A stretch of 64,000 nucleotides of DNA from Streptomyces sp. NBC_00523 (GTDB lineage Bacteria; Actinomycetota; Actinomycetes; Streptomycetales; Streptomycetaceae). A program made the translations under genes and the position numbers. Each line of letters starts with the position of its first letter. Position 1 is the first letter of the stretch. The stretch covers positions 3,162,001-3,226,000 of the forward strand of contig NZ_CP107836.1 of assembly GCF_036346615.1 (NCBI RefSeq). The letters run 5' to 3'. Of the stretch, positions 23,781-32,736 are shown piece after piece. The notes under the pieces are model-generated. The model had not been told where the DNA came from, did not search any database, and saw only the letters and a list, made by a program, of their open reading frames with translations.

Positions 23781-24470
23781 CTACGCGCCGAACCCCTTCG
23801 ACGCGCCCTTGACCGGCTTCGCACCGGCCCGCAGGTGCGCGGGGACCAGATCGCGGGCCGGCTCCGAGTAGCCGACGGAGACGATCTTGTCGCCCCGGTA
23901 CGTGAAGCTCGTCAGCGAGGCGAGGGTGCACTGCCGCTTGCGCGGGTCGTGCCACAGCCGCCGCCGCTCCACGAAGCTGCGGACGATCCAGATCGGCAGC
24001 TGGTGGCTGACGCAGACCGCCTCGTGCCCCCGGGCCGCGTCCCGCGCCGCGTCGAGCGCGCCCATCATGCGGACGACCTGCTCGATGTACGGCTCGCCCC
24101 AGGACGGGCGGAACGGGTTCGTCAGGTGCTTCCAGTTGTCCGGCTTGCGCAGCGCGCCGTCGCCGACGCCGAAGGTCTTGCCCTCGAAGACGTTGGCGGC
24201 CTCGATGAGCCGTTCGTCCGTGGCGAGGTCCAGGCCGTGCGCCTTGGCGATCGGGGTCGCGGTCTCCTGGGCGCGCTCCAGCGGGGAGGCGACGGCGTAC
24301 GTGATGTCGCGCTTCTCCAGGTGCTCGGCGACCCGGTCGGCCATCTGCCGGCCCAGCTCGGAGAGGTGGTACCCGGGCCGGCGGCCGTAGAGCACGCCTT
24401 CCGGGTTGTGCACCTCGCCGTGGCGCATCAGGTGGACCACGGTGATGTCGTCGGGATTCTTCTCGCTCAT
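23781..24470 (-). CDS. Histidine phosphatase (phosphoglycerate mutase-like) family protein
   Basis: A 229-residue branch-1 histidine phosphatase. The catalytic motif [10 protein letters not shown] is near residue 14; the second Arg and Glu positions are in [10 protein letters not shown] (about 72-81), and the second His in [14 protein letters not shown] (about 160-173). Broad-specificity phosphatase or cofactor-independent mutase activity is possible; substrate unknown. The ATG overlaps the hemL stop (ATGA), so it is translated with hemL, which may mean a role linked to tetrapyrrole supply. Confidence 0.88.
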   Translation of the reverse strand: MSEKNPDDITVVHLMRHGEVHNPEGVLYGRRPGYHLSELGRQMADRVAEHLEKRDITYAVASPLERAQETATPIAKAHGLDLATDERLIEAANVFEGKTFGVGDGALRKPDNWKHLTNPFRPSWGEPYIEQVVRMMGALDAARDAARGHEAVCVSHQLPIWIVRSFVERRRLWHDPRKRQCTLASLTSFTYRGDKIVSVGYSEPARDLVPAHLRAGAKPVKGASKGFGA

Positions 24471-25783
24471 GCGGTGGCCTCCGAGGCGGCGCGGGCGGCG
24501 GCGGGCAGGGCGGCGGCGATGCGCTCGACGGCCTGCGTGTCGTGGGCGGTGGACACGAACCACGACTCGAACGCGGACGGCGGGAGGTAGATGCCCTGCG
24601 CCAGCATCGAGTGGAAGAACGGGGTGAAGCGGAAGGCTTCCTGCCGCTTGGCGTCCTCGTAGTCGCGGACGGGTCCGTCCGTGAAGAACACGGAGAACAT
24701 GTTGCTGGCGGCCTGGACGGTGTGCGCGACGCCCTCCTTGTCCAGGGCGGCGCTCACCAGACCCCGGATCTCGGCGGAGACCGCGTCCACCTTCGCGTAC
24801 GCGGCGTCGTCAAGGAGTCGCAGCTGCGCGAGCCCGGCGGCGGTGGCGACCGGGTTCCCGGACAGCGTGCCCGCCTGGTAGACCGGGCCGGCCGGGGCCA
24901 GGTGCGCCATCACGTCGGCGCGCCCGCCGAAGGCCGCGGCCGGGAAGCCGCCGCCCATGACCTTGCCGAAGGTCATCAGGTCCGGGCGGACCCCGTCGAC
25001 GCCGTACCAGCCGGCCTTCGACGTACGGAATCCGGTCATCACCTCGTCGGAGATGTACAGCGCTCCGTTGGCGGCGCAGAGCTCCTTGAGCCCCGCGTTG
25101 AACCCGTCCAGCGGCGGAACGACGCCCATGTTGCCGGGCGAGGCCTCGGTGATCACGCACGCGATCTCGCCGGGCTGCGCGGCGAACGCGGCGCGCACGG
25201 CGTCCAGGTCGTTGTACGGCAGCACGATCGTGTCGCCCGCCTGTGCGCCGGTGACCCCCGGGGTGTCCGGAAGGCCGAAGGTCGCGACGCCGGACCCGGC
25301 CGCGGCGAGCAGGGCGTCCACATGGCCGTGGTAGCAGCCGGCGAACTTCACGACCTTGGCCCGGCCGGTGAAGCCGCGGGCGAGGCGGATCGCGGACATG
25401 GTCGCCTCGGTCCCCGACGACACCAGCCGCACCTGCTCGACCGGCTCGACGCGCGCGACGATCTCCTCGGCGAGCGCGACCTCGCCCTCGCCGGGCGTAC
25501 CGAACGAGGTGCCGCGGGCGACGGCCTCCTGGACTGCGGCGATCACCTCGGGGTGGGAGTGGCCGAGGATCATCGGCCCCCACGAGCACACGAGGTCGAC
25601 GTACTCCCGTCCGTCGGCGTCGGTCAGGTACGGACCGGTACCGGACACCATGAACCGGGGTGTACCGCCCACGGCCCGGAAGGCACGGACAGGAGAGTTC
25701 ACGCCGCCGGGCGTCACGAGGGACGCGCGGTCGAAAAGCGTCTGCGAAACTGGGGCGTCATAGGGAAAGCTCACACATGCCAT
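24467..25783 (-). CDS. hemL: Glutamate-1-semialdehyde 2,1-aminomutase
   Basis: A 438-residue PLP enzyme that converts glutamate-1-semialdehyde to 5-aminolevulinate, the committed step of the C5 haem pathway. The signatures are [20 protein letters not shown] near residue 130, DEVMTGFR near 250 and the PLP lysine in [17 protein letters not shown] (about residue 277). The start shown (MACVSF) gives the usual length; the frame is open about 80 codons further, but without family similarity. The other hem genes are at 59.5-64 kb in this window. Confidence 0.93.
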   Translation of the reverse strand: MACVSFPYDAPVSQTLFDRASLVTPGGVNSPVRAFRAVGGTPRFMVSGTGPYLTDADGREYVDLVCSWGPMILGHSHPEVIAAVQEAVARGTSFGTPGEGEVALAEEIVARVEPVEQVRLVSSGTEATMSAIRLARGFTGRAKVVKFAGCYHGHVDALLAAAGSGVATFGLPDTPGVTGAQAGDTIVLPYNDLDAVRAAFAAQPGEIACVITEASPGNMGVVPPLDGFNAGLKELCAANGALYISDEVMTGFRTSKAGWYGVDGVRPDLMTFGKVMGGGFPAAAFGGRADVMAHLAPAGPVYQAGTLSGNPVATAAGLAQLRLLDDAAYAKVDAVSAEIRGLVSAALDKEGVAHTVQAASNMFSVFFTDGPVRDYEDAKRQEAFRFTPFFHSMLAQGIYLPPSAFESWFVSTAHDTQAVERIAAALPAAARAASEATA

Positions 25784-26078
25784 GGTGTCAGAGCCACGGA
25801 CGGTCTTTGCGGACAGGTGTTTCACCGCACGCCCGTGGGGGAGGTCACTGACACGATGATCGGGTTGCACGGCGGGGGCTGTGCCTCCTAGTGAGTAGTC
25901 GGGTGGATGAGATATGCATCGCGGTGGCGGAGTGGGCGAAGGGACGGACGGCCCGGGGCCCGAGCCTGCCCGGCGTGGCCGGCACCGGCGGCGCGAGGCC
26001 GAGCACACGCAGGGCATACAGGCCGGTGAGGCGCGGACAGGCGGCGGAGCCGGGATCGGGAGTGGTGGCCGGGTGGGG

Positions 26079-26510
26079 GTGACCTACAAATATTTCGGTG
26101 CTCCCGACGGAGCGACCGCGGCACGCGTGCCCATCTCCATGCGCCCCGAGGAACTCGGCGGCGACGAGCTCGGCATGGGCGGCATGTTCACCAAGATCAA
26201 GCCGGAGACCGTGGCCGCGATGGTCCTCACCGGCATACAGGGCATACCTCTGCACAAGGTCCCCCCGCTGGAACTGGTCGTCCTGCACCCCGACTACGCG
26301 GTGGTCAAGCTCCCCATGACCGTGGTCGACCCGCTGCGCGGCGTCGGCGAGGAGTCGGTGGGCGCCGCCGCCTTCATCTGGTCCACGGTCCCGGACCGCG
26401 GCGGCCCGCGCGACGCGTTCAACGTCTACCAGCTGCTCCACGAGTGGCAGGACTTCAGCCACCGGCTGCACGACGCGGGGCATCAGGCGTATTGCCTGGT
26501 GTGGCCGTGA
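26079..26510 (+). CDS. Conserved hypothetical protein
   Basis: The well-behaved part of this frame gives about 143 residues (VTYKYFGAP...). It is soluble, with no signal or membrane helix, and contains a Gly-rich [11 protein letters not shown] segment and an alternating hydrophobic core ([17 protein letters not shown]). The frame is open from an ATG at 25914, but the first 55 codons translate to a low-complexity Gly/Arg-rich stretch, so a GTG at 26073 or 26079 is more likely. I do not recognise the family. It is divergent from hemL and 92 bases ahead of the caspase/ATPase gene, apparently not part of that module. Confidence 0.6.
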   Translation: MTYKYFGAPDGATAARVPISMRPEELGGDELGMGGMFTKIKPETVAAMVLTGIQGIPLHKVPPLELVVLHPDYAVVKLPMTVVDPLRGVGEESVGAAAFIWSTVPDRGGPRDAFNVYQLLHEWQDFSHRLHDAGHQAYCLVWP

Positions 26511-26525
26511 CGGAGGGGGTTCGGG

Positions 26526-26553
26526 CCGTACTGTTGCGCTGACGACAGTGCGG
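26526..26553. promoter_or_regulatory. Inverted repeat upstream of the caspase-ATPase gene
   Basis: CCG-T-ACTGT (26526-26534) and ACAGT-G-CGG (26545-26553) are complementary except for one G/T position, around a 10-base centre. It is the only clear dyad between the hypothetical gene and the start at 26603 and may be an operator for the conflict module. Confidence 0.4.
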
Positions 26554-26602
26554 CGCCAGGGGGCCTGTGCCCCTTGGCCCAGGGGGAGGGGACCGCTCCG
26601 TC

Positions 26603-29600
26603 ATGGGCGTATCACGGGCTTTGCTGATCGCGGCCCCTCAGCCAGGCCTGGAATTCGTCCACCAGGACCTGACCCTCATCCGGGACGCCTTGATCGAGTC
26701 CGGTTACCCGGACTCGGCGGTCACCGTGCTGGACACGGGGCAGGCGACCGGGTACGGCATCGCCCTGGCGCTCAACGCATTTCTGGCCGAGTGCGGGGAC
26801 GAGGACTTCGGCCTCGTCTACTTCACCGGCCACGGAGTGCGCCGGGCGGACGCGGACTACTTGGTGCCCGTCGACGGGGACCCGGAGCTGCTGCGCAGCC
26901 TGATCAAGGTGGCGCCCAACGAGCTGCTGGACAAGTTGCGTTCCGCGGCCACCGTGATGCTCTGCCTCGACGCCTGCCGGGACGAGGCCGATCCGGACAT
27001 CGGGACCCCGCCCTCGCCGGAGGCGTCGCACGAGCGCCGCAACGTCGTGCTGGTGCAGGCATGCGTGGCGGGCGAGCGGGCCATGGGCACCGAGGAAGGC
27101 AGCTTCATGAGCCGGGCGCTGGCCGAGGCGCTGTCCCCGGACACCCCGTGGCGCACGGTCTCCGAGGTGCTCGCCCATGTGAAGCACCGGACCGAGGAGA
27201 TCGCCCGGGACAACGGGAGCCGGCACCCGGTGGACGTGACATGGCTGGGCAGTCCCCTCGGTGATCCTCCGGCCGAGTCCTCCCGGCGGGAAGTCTGCGC
27301 GTCCGGACGTGGCTCCGGCGGCTGGACCGCGGCCATGCACGACTCGCCGCTGTGGACCCGGGTGACCAGCGACGAGGTGGTGACCGGCCGGCTGAAGGAC
27401 CGTCTCAGCCTCCTGATCGACCGGGTCCTGCGGATCAAGTACGACGCCGACCGGGTGCGCAAGGCGGGCCCGGACCTCTGGGAGGACCTCCAGTTCCCCG
27501 AGCGCGTGCTCGTCCAGCTCGACCGGCTCGTCCCGGACGGCCCGGACGGGCGGCTGAGCCCCCTCGAGGTGGTCGTCCTGCTGGCCGCCCCGTTCGCCCG
27601 CGAGGCGGCCGTGGCGTGCAGCCGCCGGGCCCTGGCGGAGCTGTACCCGCCGACGGGGCCCGGCGAGGACGAGGAGAAGCACGGACGGCCCGACTCCGGC
27701 GACCCGTACCGGGACCACCTCGCCGACGACGTGAACGACGTCCGCCGGGCCTACCGGCAGATCGACGCCAAGCGCCTCAGGCTGCGGTCCGCCGGGCCGG
27801 ACACCGCGGCGGTCGCCGCCGAACAGTGGCTGAGGCACCGGCTCCCGGCCGACTGGGACCAGCTCTGGTGCCAGTGGCAGGACGGGGACAAGAGGATCGG
27901 CGCCCTGAAGAGCATGGCGGACGTCCTCCGGCTCATGACGGACGTCGCCGAGTACGCCGCGTTCCTGGAGATCACGTCGAAGCCCACCCGGCGCGACCGG
28001 CTGAGCGACGCGCTCCTCCAGGTGGTCTCCCAGATGCACACCCGTCCCGGGACGAAGGCCCCGGACGGCAAGGACTGGCAGAAGAAGCTGGCCGAGAGCC
28101 TGGCACTCGCAGACACCACGACCTGGCGCCCCGCCCAGCTGGCCGGTCTGCTGCACGTGGCCGAGCTGCTGGCCATCGACCCCCGGATGTTGGACGGGAT
28201 CGTCGTCGACCACCTCGGCGACGATGTGACCGACCCGGCGACGCTCCTCGCCGGCCTGGACGACGGTGGCTTCGCCCCCTCCGGCGACCACGACTGGGGG
28301 CTGGTCTTCGAGTGCCCCGGACCTGCGCTGCACGTGGCGCTGGACCGCCAGGCGCAGTCCGCGGCCGCGGCCGCGCAGGAACTCCGCGACGGCGATCGCA
28401 GGCATCCGCTCTACGCCCGGCTCCCCCGCCACGTCGGCACCGGCGGCATGGAGCCCCGGGACGAGAGCTACAAGTCCCCGCCACCCCGCTTCCAGCTCTC
28501 CGAGGACGGCGTCAAGCCGCTCATCATGGGCACACAGCTCTACGGCGACCACATGCTCGCCCTCCGTGAGCTGTACCAGAACGCGCTGGACGCCTGTCGG
28601 CGCCGTCATGCCCGCCAGAGCTACGCCGTCGCCGTCCCGCAGGAGAGCGGCCTGCGCGCCGGCACTCCCGTCAGGGAGCTGTCCACGTACGAGATCACGT
28701 TCGTCCTCGGTCGTAGCGAGGACGGGCGGGTCTATCTGGACTGCACGGACAACGGCATCGGCATGACCGAGGACGAGCTCGACAAGCTCTTCTCGCGAGC
28801 CGGCCGCCGCTTCGAGCAGTCGCCGCAGCACGTACGCGAGCTGCGGCGCTGGCGCCGCCAGGGGGTGCGGCCGGAGCTGAACAGCCGGTTCGGGATCGGC
28901 GTCTTCAGCTACTTCATGCTGGCGGAGACGATCGAGGTGACCACCCTGCCCGCCAACGGGAGCGGCTTCGGCAGTGGCGAAACGGGGCACCACGTGCACG
29001 TGACGTCGGACTCCGGGCTGATGCGCTCGTCCCGCGACTGGTCCATGGAGGGGCCCGGCACCCGCGTACGCCTCTATCTGCGGCCCGAGTTCGCCGAGTC
29101 GCCGCCCTCGGTCGTCAGGATCATGCGGGAGCAGGTCTGGCACACGCCGGTGCGGCTGTCCGTGGAGGACAGTCTCACCGCACCGTCAGAACCGGACGTC
29201 TGGGAGCCAGGGGTCCTGAAGTCGATCACTCCTGTTGTTTCCCCTGCGTCGTCAGAGGGCCCGTGGTGGGTCCGGGACAAGGGTGCCCGTCTGGTGGACG
29301 GGATCTTCGTGGGGGGCGACGAGAGACCCCACGGCTACGTCGTCAACCTGCGCCGCCGGCACGACCCGGAGCTCAGCGTCGACCGTAACCGGCTCCAGCG
29401 ATTCGCGGCGGACCTGGTCCGGAAGGAGTTGGCTGAGGTCGTTGACACCTTGAAGCTCTGGGAGCCGCTTCCGCTCGACTGGCTGTGGGAGCTCATCAAG
29501 GACGACCCTCGGGTCGGGGAGATGGTGGTGCGGCGCCTGTTGTCCGGCGACGACGTCCGAGTCACATGCAACGACTGGCACGGCAGCATCGTGAGTGCGC

Positions 29601-31729
29601 CCGGCAACATCATGTTCCTGGCGTCCCTCGGCTGCCTCCCCGCCGACGGGACCGATCAGGTCCGACACACGACCGTCGACGAGGAAGAGATGGCCTCGCC
29701 CATCTCCTTCTTCCGCTGGTGGCGCTACCAACTCGCTGACACCGGAGGGTGGCAGCGACTGAGAACACCTCGTGCCCGCATCGGCTACCCCTCCGGATTC
29801 CCTGCCGTCACGGCCCTGGACGGGCTGTTGTTCCGTGAAATGCCCAACACCCGCTGGAGCTCCATGGCAGCCGCGCTCAGCGCGGCAGATGGCAGCGGGC
29901 ATGGCCTGGATGTCGTGACTCGCGCTCTCCGACGCTATGCCGTTGCCGGAGTTCCGATTCCCGAGGTGGCCGACATCCGAAGCCTCTCCAAGCTGAGAAT
30001 CAGCCAGCTGCTGGCCGACACGTACGGGACGTACGCCACGCGCCCCCAATACGCCTCGGACAGGGAGGCGCTGCAGCCACCGGCCCGGCTGGCACTCCTG
30101 CTCGTCGCGGGTGTCGCCGGCAAGACACTCCAGGAGATCGCGGAGCTGGCCGGCCGTCTTCGTACGCTGGACCCCGGATTCCCGGAACCACCGGAACTCG
30201 ATGAGCTCGCCCGGCACATTCCGGACCGACAGGAACTCGCTGTCCTCCGTGCCGAACAGGTTCCGGAGATTTTCGGGCTCCCAGCAGTGGTCACGCCCCT
30301 CGTCGCCGCCTACTTCGCCAGGCATCTCCGCATCGAACCCGCCGATGTCGTAGCAGTGGCTCGCCGGTACGCGCGGTTCGGCTTCCAGGTCACCGAGGAG
30401 GTGGGCGCCGCCCGCATGCAGGACGGCGACGAAGCGGCATTGGGTCTTGGGTATCACTCATCGGCGCAAGCGTTCCTGGCCCACCCGTACATCACCTTGC
30501 CGAAGCTGGTCGAATTGTCGGCACGGCATGGTGACCCGACGGTGGAAGTCACGGATCGGTCCATCCGGCAGATCGCGGAGCGGCTGCGCCTGGCGATGGA
30601 CGATCTTGCTGGCAGCCCTCTCGCCTCCGTCAAGGCTCCCTCGTGGTGGGCCGGCCTCATGGCGGAAAGCAAGCCGGGCGACGGGCCATTGAGCGCCTGG
30701 GCCGTGCTGCGGGCGCTGCGGGGCAGCTCGAAACCCGCATCAGTGGAGCAGGACATCGAAGCGGTCGAGGCTTTGGCAGCCGCAGGCGTTGTGCGTGCCG
30801 ATGCCGTGGAAGCAGTGCGCACGTGGTGGCGGACACCGGCCGCAGAACGCCCGGAAGCCTTGACCGACGGGACCCGGTCGGTTCGCTTCCTCGACACCGG
30901 TCGCTGGCAGTTCACAGTCTCCGTCGATCCCACCTCCCCATGTGTTGATGGCCAGTTCCTCATGACCCTGGCAGCTGACCGGCGCGTCACAATCGGTGAG
31001 GCAGCCGAGCTCGTCCGCCGGGAGGCCGAGCCCTACGGCATCGATGTCGCTGTCGTGCCCGAAGAAGCCTGGGCCCTTCGTCCGCACATGGCGACGATCG
31101 AGACTCTCTGCACGCCCCTGGTGGAGGCGTGGAGGACCGAGCTCACCCGCCGGGAGATCGTCACCTACGCCCGCGACTGTGGCGTCGACCTGCCAACGGC
31201 GGTATCCGAACTCCGCGCCTACGAAGCCCTCGGCGCCCCGGCGGTCCCAGCCGCCCAGGCACCGCCGGATGGCACGGCATCCGGCCAGGAGCCGGACCCG
31301 GCCGTCCGGGCCAAACTGGAGGAGCTGTTCCAGTTCCACCCCCTGGTACAAGGCACCGTCACCCCCCTCACCCTCACCATCACCGCCGTACGCCTGGGCC
31401 TCGGCCTCAACGCGACCCACCAGGCCCTCGCCGCGTACCCGGAGCTCGGGTTGTTCGCGGACCGCATCGCACCCGACAATCCCGCCCCGGACGACGACCA
31501 CGCCCCCGACCACCGGGACGTCATCCTCCTCACCCGGCACCTCACCGGCAGCGAACCGGCCCTCGCCGGAGACGTGACGCACGAGCACATCCAACTCGCC
31601 GCCGAGGAGACCGAGCTGGACGTCCCCGAGGTCCGTCGACGCCTGGCGCACTACGCGCCGTGGTTCGGCCTCCGCGTCCCCGCCGAAGAGGCGCCCCGTA
31701 CCGCCGGCACAGAGAAGGAGCCCACGTGA
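26603..31729 (+). CDS. Caspase-like / HSP90-type GHKL ATPase / wHTH-repeat conflict protein
   Basis: A 1,708-residue multidomain protein. Residues 1-215 are caspase-like: His77 in YFTGHG and Cys125 in CLDACRDE form the expected His/Cys dyad. Residues about 250-630 are mostly helical, unknown. Residues about 640-830 are a GHKL/HSP90 ATP-binding domain: ELYQNA (656-661, Asn660), DNGIGM (716-721), RFGIGVFS (762-769). A middle-domain-like segment follows, with LSVDRNRLQ at about 924-932, resembling the LxxSREMLQ region of HSP90. The C-terminal ~700 residues hold repeated short helical units with winged-helix character (about 1230, 1505, 1590, 1660). I infer an ATP-driven sensor that activates a suicide protease. 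ATG chosen at 26603, with AGGGGGAGGGG upstream; an in-frame GTG lies at 26567. The stop overlaps the next GTG. Confidence 0.8.
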   Translation: MGVSRALLIAAPQPGLEFVHQDLTLIRDALIESGYPDSAVTVLDTGQATGYGIALALNAFLAECGDEDFGLVYFTGHGVRRADADYLVPVDGDPELLRSLIKVAPNELLDKLRSAATVMLCLDACRDEADPDIGTPPSPEASHERRNVVLVQACVAGERAMGTEEGSFMSRALAEALSPDTPWRTVSEVLAHVKHRTEEIARDNGSRHPVDVTWLGSPLGDPPAESSRREVCASGRGSGGWTAAMHDSPLWTRVTSDEVVTGRLKDRLSLLIDRVLRIKYDADRVRKAGPDLWEDLQFPERVLVQLDRLVPDGPDGRLSPLEVVVLLAAPFAREAAVACSRRALAELYPPTGPGEDEEKHGRPDSGDPYRDHLADDVNDVRRAYRQIDAKRLRLRSAGPDTAAVAAEQWLRHRLPADWDQLWCQWQDGDKRIGALKSMADVLRLMTDVAEYAAFLEITSKPTRRDRLSDALLQVVSQMHTRPGTKAPDGKDWQKKLAESLALADTTTWRPAQLAGLLHVAELLAIDPRMLDGIVVDHLGDDVTDPATLLAGLDDGGFAPSGDHDWGLVFECPGPALHVALDRQAQSAAAAAQELRDGDRRHPLYARLPRHVGTGGMEPRDESYKSPPPRFQLSEDGVKPLIMGTQLYGDHMLALRELYQNALDACRRRHARQSYAVAVPQESGLRAGTPVRELSTYEITFVLGRSEDGRVYLDCTDNGIGMTEDELDKLFSRAGRRFEQSPQHVRELRRWRRQGVRPELNSRFGIGVFSYFMLAETIEVTTLPANGSGFGSGETGHHVHVTSDSGLMRSSRDWSMEGPGTRVRLYLRPEFAESPPSVVRIMREQVWHTPVRLSVEDSLTAPSEPDVWEPGVLKSITPVVSPASSEGPWWVRDKGARLVDGIFVGGDERPHGYVVNLRRRHDPELSVDRNRLQRFAADLVRKELAEVVDTLKLWEPLPLDWLWELIKDDPRVGEMVVRRLLSGDDVRVTCNDWHGSIVSAPGNIMFLASLGCLPADGTDQVRHTTVDEEEMASPISFFRWWRYQLADTGGWQRLRTPRARIGYPSGFPAVTALDGLLFREMPNTRWSSMAAALSAADGSGHGLDVVTRALRRYAVAGVPIPEVADIRSLSKLRISQLLADTYGTYATRPQYASDREALQPPARLALLLVAGVAGKTLQEIAELAGRLRTLDPGFPEPPELDELARHIPDRQELAVLRAEQVPEIFGLPAVVTPLVAAYFARHLRIEPADVVAVARRYARFGFQVTEEVGAARMQDGDEAALGLGYHSSAQAFLAHPYITLPKLVELSARHGDPTVEVTDRSIRQIAERLRLAMDDLAGSPLASVKAPSWWAGLMAESKPGDGPLSAWAVLRALRGSSKPASVEQDIEAVEALAAAGVVRADAVEAVRTWWRTPAAERPEALTDGTRSVRFLDTGRWQFTVSVDPTSPCVDGQFLMTLAADRRVTIGEAAELVRREAEPYGIDVAVVPEEAWALRPHMATIETLCTPLVEAWRTELTRREIVTYARDCGVDLPTAVSELRAYEALGAPAVPAAQAPPDGTASGQEPDPAVRAKLEELFQFHPLVQGTVTPLTLTITAVRLGLGLNATHQALAAYPELGLFADRIAPDNPAPDDDHAPDHRDVILLTRHLTGSEPALAGDVTHEHIQLAAEETELDVPEVRRRLAHYAPWFGLRVPAEEAPRTAGTEKEPT

Positions 31730-32061
31730 CCGCCCATCAGGACGTGCCGTACCGCGAGCAGCAGGTCGCGCCGCCCGCCGATCTGCGGGAACGCATGAGC
31801 GAGGTCGGCGCCATCGAGTTCACGGGCACCTGTCCGGTCTGCCACGGCGCGAACGTGTCCGCGCTTCCCGCGGTCTCTCCCGGTGCCGTGCCCAAGGGCT
31901 GGCCCTGGAAGCGGGACGGCGGTTCCGCCGCTCCGGCCGCCGAGCCGCGCCCGATGTACTGCGAATGCCCGGTGACGCACCCCGACGATCCTCTGGAGGA
32001 GTTGGGCTGCGGCGCGTGGTGGCCGGTGGTTCCGGGGTCCGCCACGGCACAGGGCACCTGA
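31726..32061 (+). CDS. Small zinc-ribbon-like protein of the conflict module
   Basis: A 111-residue protein. Cys36 and Cys39 (CPVC), Cys79 and Cys81 (CEC), His85 and Cys95 (GCGAWW) look like a zinc-binding set split by a Gly/Ala/Pro loop. No family assigned. The GTG start overlaps the ATPase stop (GTGA), with an excellent AGAAGGAG five bases upstream, and its own stop overlaps the next ATG (TGATG). This tight coupling says it is made in stoichiometric relation to its neighbours; an adaptor or recognition role is inference. Confidence 0.75.
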   Translation: MTAHQDVPYREQQVAPPADLRERMSEVGAIEFTGTCPVCHGANVSALPAVSPGAVPKGWPWKRDGGSAAPAAEPRPMYCECPVTHPDDPLEELGCGAWWPVVPGSATAQGT

Positions 32062-32717
32062 TGGCCGGACTTCCCCGCCTGTCCGCACGGGCGATCCGCC
32101 TCCAGGCCCGCCAGCGCCTGTACGACATGCTCCAGTCCCAGCTCGCCATGGCCCGCCACCAGGCCGAGGGCTGGCGCAACTTCCTCGCCACCGCGACCGC
32201 GCTGCTGGCGGCGGTCCTGGTGCTGAAGGGGCGCGAGAACGTCGCCGAGCTCACACCCGCCTACCGGTGGAGCGTCGTGGCCGCCATCGCGGTGGGCCTG
32301 CTGACTCTGCTGTCGTCGGCCTTCACCGCGGCCTCGGCCGCGCACGGGCGGCCGAAGGACGCGTTGGAACACGCGGACGAGATCCAGCTCATCAAGTGGG
32401 AGAAGAAGGAACTCGCGCGTACCGCCCGGTACGTCAACCTCGCCCGCTGGCTCGCCGTCGCCGGGGTGCTGGCCACGGCGGCCGGGGTACTGGCGACCTG
32501 GGTGGCACCCGCGAACGAGAAGGACGCCGCGACGGTCACCGTCCACACCCGCGAAGGAACGGTCTGCGGTGAACTGGTGTCTCTCGGCCCCTCCGGCGTC
32601 ACCGTCCGCATCAAGGCGACTGCTACCGCGTCGGACGGCGGCGGCCCCAAGGACTCCCTGCGCACCCTCGCATGGGGCACCCAGGCCCTGAGCGCCGCGC
32701 CCGCCTCCGGCTGCTGA
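32061..32717 (+). CDS. Three-helix membrane protein, candidate effector of the module
   Basis: A 218-residue protein with an amphipathic Arg/Gln-rich N-terminal helix (residues about 8-38), hydrophobic segments at about 40-56, 71-93 and 130-149, and a C-terminal domain (about 155-188) of alternating beta-prone residues (TVTVHTREGTVCGELV). A charged linker (KWEKKELARTARY, about 112-124) precedes the third segment. The layout resembles small membrane partners of bacterial immune systems, which anchor the sensor or permeabilise the membrane on activation. The ATG shares one base with the preceding stop. No named family recognised. Confidence 0.7.
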   Translation: MAGLPRLSARAIRLQARQRLYDMLQSQLAMARHQAEGWRNFLATATALLAAVLVLKGRENVAELTPAYRWSVVAAIAVGLLTLLSSAFTAASAAHGRPKDALEHADEIQLIKWEKKELARTARYVNLARWLAVAGVLATAAGVLATWVAPANEKDAATVTVHTREGTVCGELVSLGPSGVTVRIKATATASDGGGPKDSLRTLAWGTQALSAAPASGC

Positions 32718-32736
32718 GGGCGCGGTCAGGACCCGG

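Noticed and set aside
26612..29143. An 843-codon minus-strand frame opposite the caspase/ATPase gene
   Set aside because: The plus strand carries recognisable caspase and GHKL motifs; the antisense frame has none.
29252..30457. A 401-codon minus-strand frame opposite the C-terminal half of the ATPase
   Set aside because: It has no domain signature or ribosome site; its existence reflects codon composition, although the change in composition itself is reported.
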